Assembly: GCA_019911785.1 (NCBI GenBank)
Contig: JAIOJM010000277.1
Span: forward strand, 1 to 5,019
Direction of reading: 5' to 3'
DNA from: Sulfuricella sp.
Lineage (GTDB): Bacteria > Pseudomonadota > Gammaproteobacteria > Burkholderiales > Sulfuricellaceae
DNA length: 5,019 bases
Both the position numbers and the translations under genes were made by a program. Below the pieces are notes generated by a model. It had not been told where the DNA came from. It ran no database searches and saw only the letters and a program-made list of their open reading frames with translations. Each line of letters begins with the position of its first letter. The first letter of the stretch is position 1. Shown here one piece after another: positions 1 to 5,019 of the stretch.

Positions 1-1950
1 GTTGGCGGCGGCAAGGACATGCAGGCGATGAAGGGGCAGATCCAGGCCATGCAGGAAGAAGCCACGGCCAAGGAAAAGGCGATCAAGGAGGCCAACCAGC
101 GCATCTCCGCCCTGGAAAAGAATATCAAGGAAATGCAGAAGCTGCTGGAGCTGAAAAACCAGAACCTGGCGGATCTGCAGAAACAGGCGGCCGTAGCCAA
201 GACGGCGCCATCGGTTGTGCCCGCCCCCGCTGCGCCAGCAACGAAGCCCGAAGAAAAGCCTGTCGTTCCCGCTACGGTTGCCGAGAAAGCGCCCGTGGCT
301 GAGGAAAAGCCGGCGGCCAAGCCGAAGAAACCCAAACCGGTGCTGGCTGAGCAGAAGAAGCCGGAGCCATCCTTCCTCGATGAGGCGATGGAAAACCCGC
401 TCTATCTGGGTGGCGGCGCAGCGGTAATCCTGCTGCTGGGCCTGCTGGGTGCGAAAGCGGTTGTGGCTAGACGCAGGAAAAACGCCGCCAGCTTCGAAGA
501 CAGCATAATGACCCATGGCGATCTCAAGGCCAACACGGTCCTGGGCGGGACCGGCGGCGGCAGGGTCGACACCAGCGATACCTCGTTTTTGACCGATTTC
601 AGTCAAACCGGACTGGGGTCGATCGATACCAACGAAGTTGATCCCATCGCCGAGGCCGAGGTCTACATGGCCTACGGTCGCGATGCACAGGCGGAAGAAA
701 TCCTCAAGGAAGCGCTGAGCAAGGATACCGGCCGTCACGAGATTCGCCTCAAGCTGCTGGAAATCTATGCCGGGCGCAAGAATCTGAATGCCTTCGAAGC
801 CGTGGCAGGAGAAATATATGCCGCGCTTGGCGGGAAGGCCAGCCCGGTCTGGGACAAGGCGGCCGAAATGGGCCGTGCGCTGGATCCGCAGAACCCGCTC
901 TATGGCGAGAAATCTAAAGCAGCGGCTGCGACTGAGCCTGCCGCCATCGGTGATGAGGGTATCTTCGAAAAGACCATGATTGTGGCGGGCGGCACCGCGG
1001 GTCTGGCCGCGGCGTCAGAGCATGGCGTCACCCTTGATCTGGGTGGCCCGGAGATTACGGAATCCGCTGAGTCGGGCCTGGATTTCAATCTCGACATCGC
1101 GGCGCCGACGGCCGAAGCCAGTCCTGATCTTCTGCTGCCGGAGCCAGCCGAGGAGAGCCTGCCCGTTGAGGAAGCGGTTAGCGATCTCGGGTTCGACCTC
1201 GATCTGGGTGCACTGACTGGAGCGGGTGCTCAAGCTGAGCCGCCTGCGGCTGTGCCGGCTGTCGAGACAGAAAATGTCGACATGGGACTGGATTTCAACC
1301 TGGATCTGGGTGCTCCCACTGTGGTTGAAGCTGTACCAGAGCCGGCTGCGGCAACCATGGAGTCGAATGAGAACGCGCTGGAGTTCGATCTTGGCGCGCT
1401 GACTCAGGCGGCTCCTGCCGTACCTGCCGAGGAACTGATCAGCGCCGATAGCTGGAAAGATGAAGTGATGGGGCTCGATGTCGGCGGATTGACAACGGCG
1501 CCCGGCACTGAGGATGAGATGGCGGAAGCCGGGGGCAAACTGGATATGCCCGATTTCTCCTTTGGCGAAGAAGCTGCATCTGCGGGTGAAGAGATGGAAT
1601 CCATCGAGCTTGCCGCGCTTCCCGTTGAAGAGCCTGCGCTGGATTTCGATTTCAACCTGGATCAGGAAGAAACCCCTGCGCCCGCCGAAGTAAAAGGAGT
1701 GGCTGCGCCGGATCTGGACTTTTCCGGTATCAGCCTGGATATGAGCGAGCCCGATTCGGCAAAGGTAGCACCCGCCGATTTTCCGGAGGATTTCGGCAGT
1801 CAGGAAGTTTCGACCAAGCTGGATCTGGCGAGAGCTTACGTCGACATGGGCGATGCGGAAGGTGCGCGGGATATCCTGCAGGAAGTGCTGAAGGAAGGCG
1901 CAACCGAGCAACAGGAAGAAGCACGGAAGCTGCTCGCTGAACTGGGGTGA
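1..1950 (+). CDS. fimV: FimV, polar pilus-assembly/twitching hub protein, C-terminal 649 residues (5' partial)
   Basis: The frame is open from base 1, so the first Met codon at 19 is internal and the N-terminus (signal peptide and LysM peptidoglycan-binding domain in the family) lies outside. Domains in order: a coiled coil (nt 19-195; many Glu/Lys/Gln, ISALEKNIKEMQKLL); a Pro/Ala/Lys-rich linker (about 196-380); one membrane helix (about 400-468, LGGGAAVILLLGLLG, followed by RRRK as a cytoplasmic anchor); a conserved block ending in SFLTDFSQTGLGSIDT; a TPR-like segment (about 628-822, EAEVYMAYGRDAQAEEILKEAL); a long acidic stretch with repeats; and the FimV C-terminal domain (about 1795-1947, TKLDLARAYVDMGDAEGARD). 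In the family, the periplasmic half binds peptidoglycan and the cytoplasmic TPR half organises polar proteins and supports type IV pilus function and cAMP signalling in Pseudomonas. Domain order and motifs make the identity firm; the exact role in this organism is inferred. The stop is TGA at 1948-1950. Confidence 0.96.
   Translation, partial: VGGGKDMQAMKGQIQAMQEEATAKEKAIKEANQRISALEKNIKEMQKLLELKNQNLADLQKQAAVAKTAPSVVPAPAAPATKPEEKPVVPATVAEKAPVAEEKPAAKPKKPKPVLAEQKKPEPSFLDEAMENPLYLGGGAAVILLLGLLGAKAVVARRRKNAASFEDSIMTHGDLKANTVLGGTGGGRVDTSDTSFLTDFSQTGLGSIDTNEVDPIAEAEVYMAYGRDAQAEEILKEALSKDTGRHEIRLKLLEIYAGRKNLNAFEAVAGEIYAALGGKASPVWDKAAEMGRALDPQNPLYGEKSKAAAATEPAAIGDEGIFEKTMIVAGGTAGLAAASEHGVTLDLGGPEITESAESGLDFNLDIAAPTAEASPDLLLPEPAEESLPVEEAVSDLGFDLDLGALTGAGAQAEPPAAVPAVETENVDMGLDFNLDLGAPTVVEAVPEPAAATMESNENALEFDLGALTQAAPAVPAEELISADSWKDEVMGLDVGGLTTAPGTEDEMAEAGGKLDMPDFSFGEEAASAGEEMESIELAALPVEEPALDFDFNLDQEETPAPAEVKGVAAPDLDFSGISLDMSEPDSAKVAPADFPEDFGSQEVSTKLDLARAYVDMGDAEGARDILQEVLKEGATEQQEEARKLLAELG
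1027..1740 (+). repeat. Degenerate acidic repeats within fimV (consensus G-L-D-F-N-L-D-L-G-A)
   Basis: About eight imperfect copies of a 9-13 residue acidic/hydrophobic motif are spread through the cytoplasmic part: VTLDLGGPE (1027), GLDFNLDIAAPT (1075), LGFDLDLGALTG (1186), GLDFNLDLGAPT (1285), ALEFDLGALT (1375), GLDVGGLTTA (1471), ALDFDFNLD (1636) and DLDFSGISLD (1711). The stretches between them are rich in Ala, Glu and Pro with very few Lys or Arg. Repeats of this type are usual in FimV proteins and vary in number between species. The alternating Asp and large hydrophobic residues look like short linear binding motifs in a disordered acidic tail, which is an inference. At base level the copies share ctggatttcaa and gatctgggtg, which suggests duplication followed by drift. 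Confidence 0.8.
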
Positions 1951-1971
1951 TTCAGTTTCGCAAGCGGGCTT

Positions 1972-2030
1972 CCCTCACCCCAACCCTCTCCCGCTTGCGG
2001 GAGAGGGGGCAATGGTAAAAGGCGCTTGTT
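1972..2030 (+). repeat. Palindromic intergenic repeat, copy 1
   Basis: This C-rich/G-rich element begins ccctcaccccaaccctc and contains a perfect 10-bp stem (1984-1993 with 1998-2007, loop CTTG). It ends in a 21-base unique part (2010-2030, caatggtaaaag... gcgcttgtt) that stops exactly at the ATG of the next gene. The 21 bases recur in inverse orientation at 3473-3493 with one mismatch, so this is a real repeat family and not simple low complexity. There is no T-run after the stem, so it is a poor intrinsic terminator on either strand. Such hairpin repeats between genes are common in Betaproteobacteria and are comparable to REP elements; the family name is not known to me. Confidence 0.85.
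2018..2022 (+). promoter_or_regulatory. Ribosome-binding site of orf215, supplied by the repeat
   Basis: AAAGG lies 8 nt before the ATG at 2031. An in-frame TAA at 2016-2018, with no other start codon after it, makes 2031 the earliest possible start. The AAAGG is inside the conserved 21-base end of repeat copy 1, so the repeat provides the translation signal. Confidence 0.6.
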
Positions 2031-2678
2031 ATGAATTGCCTGCATCCGGCCAGCCTGATCCTGATCTGGCTGGCCTTTGCCTTTTGCGTTCCCTGGCTGC
2101 GACCCGCCGAACTGTCGGCGATCGTTTTCCTGTTTTCCCTGCCGCTGCTGCTGCGGCACTCCGCCCAGTACCTCAAATTGTTGCGCCGCAGCCGCTGGCT
2201 GCTGATTTCCCTGGTTCTGGTGTATGCCTTCATTACACCCGGCGCAGCGGCGATTGCCGTCCTGGGGGCTTACAGCCCCAGCCGGGAGGGCTTGCTGTCG
2301 GGCGGCCTACAGGCGCTGCGCCTGATTTCTCTGCTGGCTGCGCTGGCACTATTGCTGGCGACGACTCCCCGCGACCGGATCTTGGCGGGCCTGTATTTTC
2401 TGCTGCGGCCTTTCGCCTTGATCGGGGTGGATGTCGACCGGGTTGCGGCGCGCATCTGGTTAACCCTGCACTATGCGGAGAAGGCGGAGCAGGCCGAGCA
2501 CACCAAGTCGAGCCGATCCGGCGAATGGCGCGAACGATTGCAAGCGGCGCTGCATGGCTCCGGGCATGAAACGACTGGCATCGAACTGGAAATCGGGCGT
2601 TTATCCCGGTCGGATTACGCGGCATTATTGTGCGCAGTCCTGGTGCTCGGGCTGCTGCTGGCGCGGGGGGCGACTTGA
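2031..2678 (+). CDS. CbiQ/EcfT-like integral membrane protein, solitary (215 aa)
   Basis: A very hydrophobic protein with about five or six membrane segments (residues about 8-23, 27-41, 56-78, 93-111, 118-133 and 196-212). The middle part, residues 86-150, has the pattern of the T component of ECF vitamin/metal transporters (CbiQ/EcfT): a Gly-rich start with GGLQALRLISLL, then ATTPRDRILAGLYFLLRP, then GVDVDRVAARIWLTLHY. In that family the T protein couples paired ATPases to a substrate-binding S protein. Here no ATPase or S gene is next to it, and the cytoplasmic loop at 151-190 lacks the paired Ala-Arg-Gly coupling motifs known from T proteins, so transporter function is uncertain. The next gene, truA, overlaps its stop by 4 nt, which points to translational coupling. 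In Bacillus and relatives ecfT also sits directly before truA. The CDS is confident; the family assignment is moderate and the substrate unknown. Confidence 0.85.
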   Translation: MNCLHPASLILIWLAFAFCVPWLRPAELSAIVFLFSLPLLLRHSAQYLKLLRRSRWLLISLVLVYAFITPGAAAIAVLGAYSPSREGLLSGGLQALRLISLLAALALLLATTPRDRILAGLYFLLRPFALIGVDVDRVAARIWLTLHYAEKAEQAEHTKSSRSGEWRERLQAALHGSGHETTGIELEIGRLSRSDYAALLCAVLVLGLLLARGAT

Positions 2679-3460
2679 GAATCGCGCTCGGCGTGGAGTA
2701 TGACGGCAGCCGCTTCTGCGGCTGGCAAAGCCAGCTTTCCGGCTGCGGCGTGCAGGATATCCTTGAGCGTGCTCTTTCCAGCATCGCCGGGGAATTTATC
2801 CGGGTGGTGACGGCGGGGCGCACCGACACTGGCGTGCATGCGCTGCATCAGGTCGTTCATTTCGATACCGACGTAGCCAGGCCGGACAGTGCCTGGGTGC
2901 GCGGCGTCAATGCCCTGCTGCCGGACAGTGTCGGTGTGCTGTGGGCGCGGCCGGTGAGCGATGAGTTCCATGCCCGTTTCAGCGCGGTATCCCGGAGTTA
3001 CCGCTATTTGCTGCTCAACCACCCGGTGCGCCCCGCGCTGCTTTCCGGCAAGGCAGGCTGGTTTCACCAGCCGCTGGATGTGGAGGCGATGCGGCAGGGG
3101 GCCCGGTTCCTGTTGGGCGAGCATGACTTCTCCGCTTTCCGCGCCGCCCAGTGCCAGGCCAAGTCGCCGATCAAAGATCTGCAGAAAATCGGGATAGCAA
3201 CCAGCGGCGACTATATTCTGTTCGACTTCACCGCCAATGCCTTTCTCCACCACATGGTGCGCAACCTGGTCGGCAGTCTGGTCTATGTCGGCAAGGGCAA
3301 GCACCCGCCGGCCTGGATGCTGGAACTGTTGGAAAACCGGAACCGTATCCATTCCGCGCCCACCTTCGCGCCGGATGGTTTGTACCTGGCGGGCATCGGT
3401 TACGATCCGAAATGGGATATTCCCGACCTTTCGAGAATGCCGAATTTTGCGTTTGGCTAA
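2675..3460 (+). CDS. truA: tRNA pseudouridine(38-40) synthase TruA (261 aa)
   Basis: TruA converts uridines 38, 39 and 40 in the anticodon arm of many tRNAs to pseudouridine. The TTG start at 2675 is chosen because it gives MRIALGVEYDGSRFCGWQ, which aligns with the N-terminus of known TruA proteins; a GTG at 2630 would add 15 unrelated residues from the upstream gene's reading region. A G-run at 2665-2670 can serve as Shine-Dalgarno sequence. The catalytic Asp is D51 in AGRTDTGVHALHQ (codon 2825-2827). Other family signatures are DEFHARFSAVSRSYRY, GEHDFSAFRAAQCQ and NAFLHHMVRNLVGSL, and the end PDGLYLAGIGYD is typical. The length is close to E. coli TruA (270 aa). Its start overlaps the stop of the upstream membrane-protein gene (TTGA), so the two are probably co-translated. 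Nothing suggests loss of function. Confidence 0.98.
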   Translation: MRIALGVEYDGSRFCGWQSQLSGCGVQDILERALSSIAGEFIRVVTAGRTDTGVHALHQVVHFDTDVARPDSAWVRGVNALLPDSVGVLWARPVSDEFHARFSAVSRSYRYLLLNHPVRPALLSGKAGWFHQPLDVEAMRQGARFLLGEHDFSAFRAAQCQAKSPIKDLQKIGIATSGDYILFDFTANAFLHHMVRNLVGSLVYVGKGKHPPAWMLELLENRNRIHSAPTFAPDGLYLAGIGYDPKWDIPDLSRMPNFAFG

Positions 3461-3472
3461 GCTGCAAATAAA

Positions 3473-3532
3473 AACAAGCGCCTTTCACCATTGCTCCTTC
3501 CCCCTCGCAGGGGGAAGGTTGGGATGGGGGTT
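3473..3532 (-). repeat. Palindromic intergenic repeat, copy 2 (inverted relative to copy 1)
   Basis: It begins 12 nt after the truA stop with a 21-base end (3473-3493, aacaagcgcctttcaccat...) that matches the reverse complement of 2010-2030 at 20 of 21 positions. It continues into a perfect 9-bp stem, CCTTCCCCC/GGGGGAAGG (3496-3504 with 3510-3518, loop TCGCA), and the tail ttgggatgggggtt, the counterpart of ccccaaccc in copy 1. The stem bases differ from copy 1 but pairing is kept, showing compensatory change. No T-run follows, so intrinsic termination of truA here is doubtful. Confidence 0.85.
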
Positions 3533-3598
3533 AAGATGCCGATTCTCTGGCGAAATATCCAACCCCCACCCTAGCCCTCCCCCTAAAATGGGGAGGGA
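3496..3598. other. Long imperfect palindrome made by repeat copies 2 and 3 (BIME-like)
   Basis: The two outer hairpins (3496-3518 and 3575-3597) directly abut a third stem formed between 3519-3532 and 3561-3574 (13 of 14 positions pair counting two G-T wobbles; A3524/C3569 does not). Alternatively, 3510-3532 can pair with 3561-3583 as one 23-position stem with two mismatches. The layout resembles the paired REP units (BIMEs) of enterobacteria. Sited between truA and trpF, it could protect the truA mRNA 3' end or slow transcription; that is inference. Confidence 0.65.
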
Positions 3599-3600
3599 AT
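3559..3600 (+). repeat. Palindromic intergenic repeat, copy 3 (same orientation as copy 1, partial)
   Basis: This piece, beginning ccaacccccaccctagcc, has a perfect 8-bp stem CCCTCCCC/GGGGAGGG (3575-3582 with 3590-3597, loop CTAAAAT) followed by gaatg, matching the order in copy 1 (ccccaaccc, stem, caatgg). The 21-base end of copies 1 and 2 is not recognisable after it. Together with copy 2 it forms a head-to-head pair 28 nt apart. Confidence 0.7.
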
Positions 3601-3731
3601 GTGGATGTTGTAGGTTGGCGCTTAAAATAGCAAGTTTTACGCTAATGGATTATCCGAATTAATGTAATATTGTTTCCAACAAGACGATACTCTTGGTGGT
3701 TCAATAGCTTTCTATAGGCTGAAGTCAAATC
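3601..3731 (+). promoter_or_regulatory. AT-richer leader upstream of trpF; promoter region not resolved
   Basis: After the G/C-rich repeats the composition shifts to more A and T up to the trpF start. The trp promoter is expected here because the gap is 271 bp and the repeats separate it from truA. Possible -10-like hexamers are GCTAAT (3641-3646), TAATAT (3665-3670) and TATAGG (3713-3718), but none has a good -35 box at 16-18 bp; TTGGCG (3615-3620) is the nearest candidate, with the poor -10 TACGCT. A weak interrupted inverted repeat lies at 3618-3642 (GCG..TAAAA/TTTTACGC). The trpF Shine-Dalgarno is weak: GAAG at 3721-3724, 7 nt before the ATG. Confidence 0.4.
3670..3717 (+). other. Possible short leader frame with tandem Trp codons
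   Basis: A 15-codon frame reads TTG (3670) to TAG (3715-3717) and would encode MFPTRRYSWWFNSFL, with adjacent TGG TGG codons at 3694-3699. It ends 14 nt before the trpF ATG. Tandem Trp codons before a trp gene recall trp leader peptides. Against this, the start would be TTG without a Shine-Dalgarno sequence, and there is no room for an attenuator hairpin between its stop and trpF. It may well be chance. Confidence 0.12.
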
Positions 3732-4364
3732 ATGACCCGAATCAAGATATGCGGCATCGCCCGGAGCGAGGATGCGCTGGTCTGCGCCCAGGCCGGCGCT
3801 GATGCCATCGGACTGGTGTTCTATCCGTCCAGCCCGCGCCACGTTGCAGCGGCGCAGGCAGCGGCGATCGCCCGTGCCCTGCCGCCTTTCGTCACCACCG
3901 TCGGCCTGTTCGTCAACCCTGCGGCGGAGCAGGTGGAGGCGGTGCTTGATGAGGTGCGTCTCGATGTGCTGCAATTCCACGGCGACGAACCGCCGGAATT
4001 CTGCGCCGGCTTCGGTGTGCCTTATCTGAAGGCAATTCGCGTCAAAGCCGGGGTGGATTTGGTACAATGTGCAATTCGTTACCAGCAAGCCCAAGGCCTG
4101 CTGCTGGATGCCTATGTCGAAGGCACGCCGGGCGGCACCGGCCAGTCCTTTGACTGGGAACTGATACCGGCTGGATTGCCGCTGCCGGTGATTTTGTCCG
4201 GAGGACTTTCGCCTGCCAACGTGGCGGATGCGATTCGCCGGGTGAGGCCGTGGGCGGTGGACGTGTCGAGCGGGGTAGAGGCGTCAAAAGGAATCAAGGA
4301 TGCGGCGAAGATCGCCGCGTTCATCGAAGGGGTGCGCAAGGGGTGTAAACCCCAGGGAGTGTAA
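3732..4364 (+). CDS. trpF: Phosphoribosylanthranilate isomerase (210 aa)
   Basis: TrpF carries out the Amadori rearrangement of N-(5-phosphoribosyl)anthranilate to CdRP, the third step of tryptophan synthesis after anthranilate, in the cytoplasm. It is a single TIM barrel. The catalytic Cys is C7 in [13 protein letters not shown] and the catalytic Asp is D126 in [16 protein letters not shown]. Further signatures are [12 protein letters not shown] (R36), [15 protein letters not shown], the phosphate-binding [16 protein letters not shown] and [15 protein letters not shown]. The length fits monofunctional TrpF. The ATG at 3732 places KICGI at the usual distance from the N-terminus. It lies 4 nt upstream of trpB, so both are in one transcript; the neighbouring truA is separated by a 271-bp repeat-bearing gap. 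Confidence 0.98.
   Translation: MTRIKICGIARSEDALVCAQAGADAIGLVFYPSSPRHVAAAQAAAIARALPPFVTTVGLFVNPAAEQVEAVLDEVRLDVLQFHGDEPPEFCAGFGVPYLKAIRVKAGVDLVQCAIRYQQAQGLLLDAYVEGTPGGTGQSFDWELIPAGLPLPVILSGGLSPANVADAIRRVRPWAVDVSSGVEASKGIKDAAKIAAFIEGVRKGCKPQGV
4340..4359 (+). promoter_or_regulatory. Small GNRA-loop hairpin abutting the trpB ribosome-binding site
   Basis: GGGGT (4340-4344) pairs with ACCCC (4349-4353) around a GTAA loop, which is a stable GNRA tetraloop in RNA. The Shine-Dalgarno AGGGAG (4354-4359) follows at once and is 9 nt before the GTG start of trpB at 4369, but 15 nt before the alternative ATG at 4375, which favours GTG. The hairpin is inside the last codons of trpF. Confidence 0.5.
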
Positions 4365-4368
4365 ATAA

Positions 4369-5019
<651 letters not shown>

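Noticed and set aside
1015..1911. A 298-codon open frame on the minus strand inside fimV.
   Set aside because: It mirrors the repetitive high-GC fimV frame, its translation has no recognisable domain, and fimV itself is clearly coding.
1984..2007. An intrinsic terminator after fimV.
   Set aside because: The stem is strong, but no T-run follows on either strand; it is better explained as the repeat's hairpin.
2012..2569. A 185-codon plus-strand frame overlapping orf215, starting in the repeat.
   Set aside because: Its product is Pro/Gly/Ala-rich without domains, while the 2031 frame shows membrane segments and a family pattern.
2630..2674. A GTG start for truA, 15 codons earlier.
   Set aside because: The extra residues do not align with TruA N-termini, whereas TTG at 2675 gives the standard beginning.
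3510..3530. A G-quadruplex motif in repeat copy 2.
   Set aside because: One of the four G-runs has only two bases, and the sequence pairs well with neighbouring C-runs, so a duplex hairpin is more likely.
1951..3600. A CRISPR-like array formed by the C/G-rich repeats.
   Set aside because: There are only three diverged copies in mixed orientation, separated by genes, without regular spacers or cas genes.
4056..4078. A promoter-like TACAAT inside trpF.
   Set aside because: No acceptable -35 box lies at the right distance and the position within the gene gives no reason for a start there.

Overview
The window suggests a GC-rich betaproteobacterium, probably in or near the Nitrosomonadales (Gallionella/Sulfuricella-like lineages). 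The reasons are the gene order fimV - truA - trpF - trpB, which is typical of Betaproteobacteria (often preceded by leu/asd genes and followed by trpA, accD and folC), the style of the FimV protein, and C/G-rich hairpin repeats of a kind common between genes in such genomes. The genus is an inference. All genes read on the + strand.

Layout. 1-1950: the 3' part of fimV, a polar inner-membrane hub protein of type IV pilus and twitching systems, with coiled coil, Pro/Ala/Lys linker, one membrane helix, TPR-like segment, acidic repeats and the FimV C-terminal domain. 1951-2030: a short gap filled by a palindromic repeat (copy 1) that runs right up to the next start codon. 2031-2678: a 215-residue membrane protein resembling the CbiQ/EcfT family of ECF-transporter T components, with no ATPase or substrate-binding partner nearby. 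2675-3460: truA, tRNA pseudouridine synthase, starting at TTG and overlapping the membrane protein by 4 nt. 3461-3731: a 271-bp gap with two more repeat copies (copy 2 inverted, copy 3 direct) forming a long imperfect palindrome, then a more AT-rich leader before trpF. 3732-4364: trpF. 4369-5019: the first 217 codons of trpB, cut by the window edge.

The genes fall into three functional groups: pilus/polar organisation (fimV), a membrane protein plus tRNA modification pair (orf215-truA, translationally coupled), and tryptophan biosynthesis (trpF-trpB, 4-nt spacing, certainly one transcript). The repeat-filled gap between truA and trpF is the likely transcriptional boundary, although I see no classical U-tailed terminator and no strong sigma-70 promoter.

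Most of the window is conserved housekeeping sequence, and I do not see a clearly new defence or mobile system. The points most worth a second look are the solitary EcfT-like protein next to truA (an adjacency also known from Firmicutes), the inverted repeat copies that bracket exactly that gene pair and supply its ribosome-binding site, the BIME-like palindrome at 3496-3598, an unusual Met in the substrate-carboxylate loop of TrpB, and a weak candidate Trp-codon leader before trpF.
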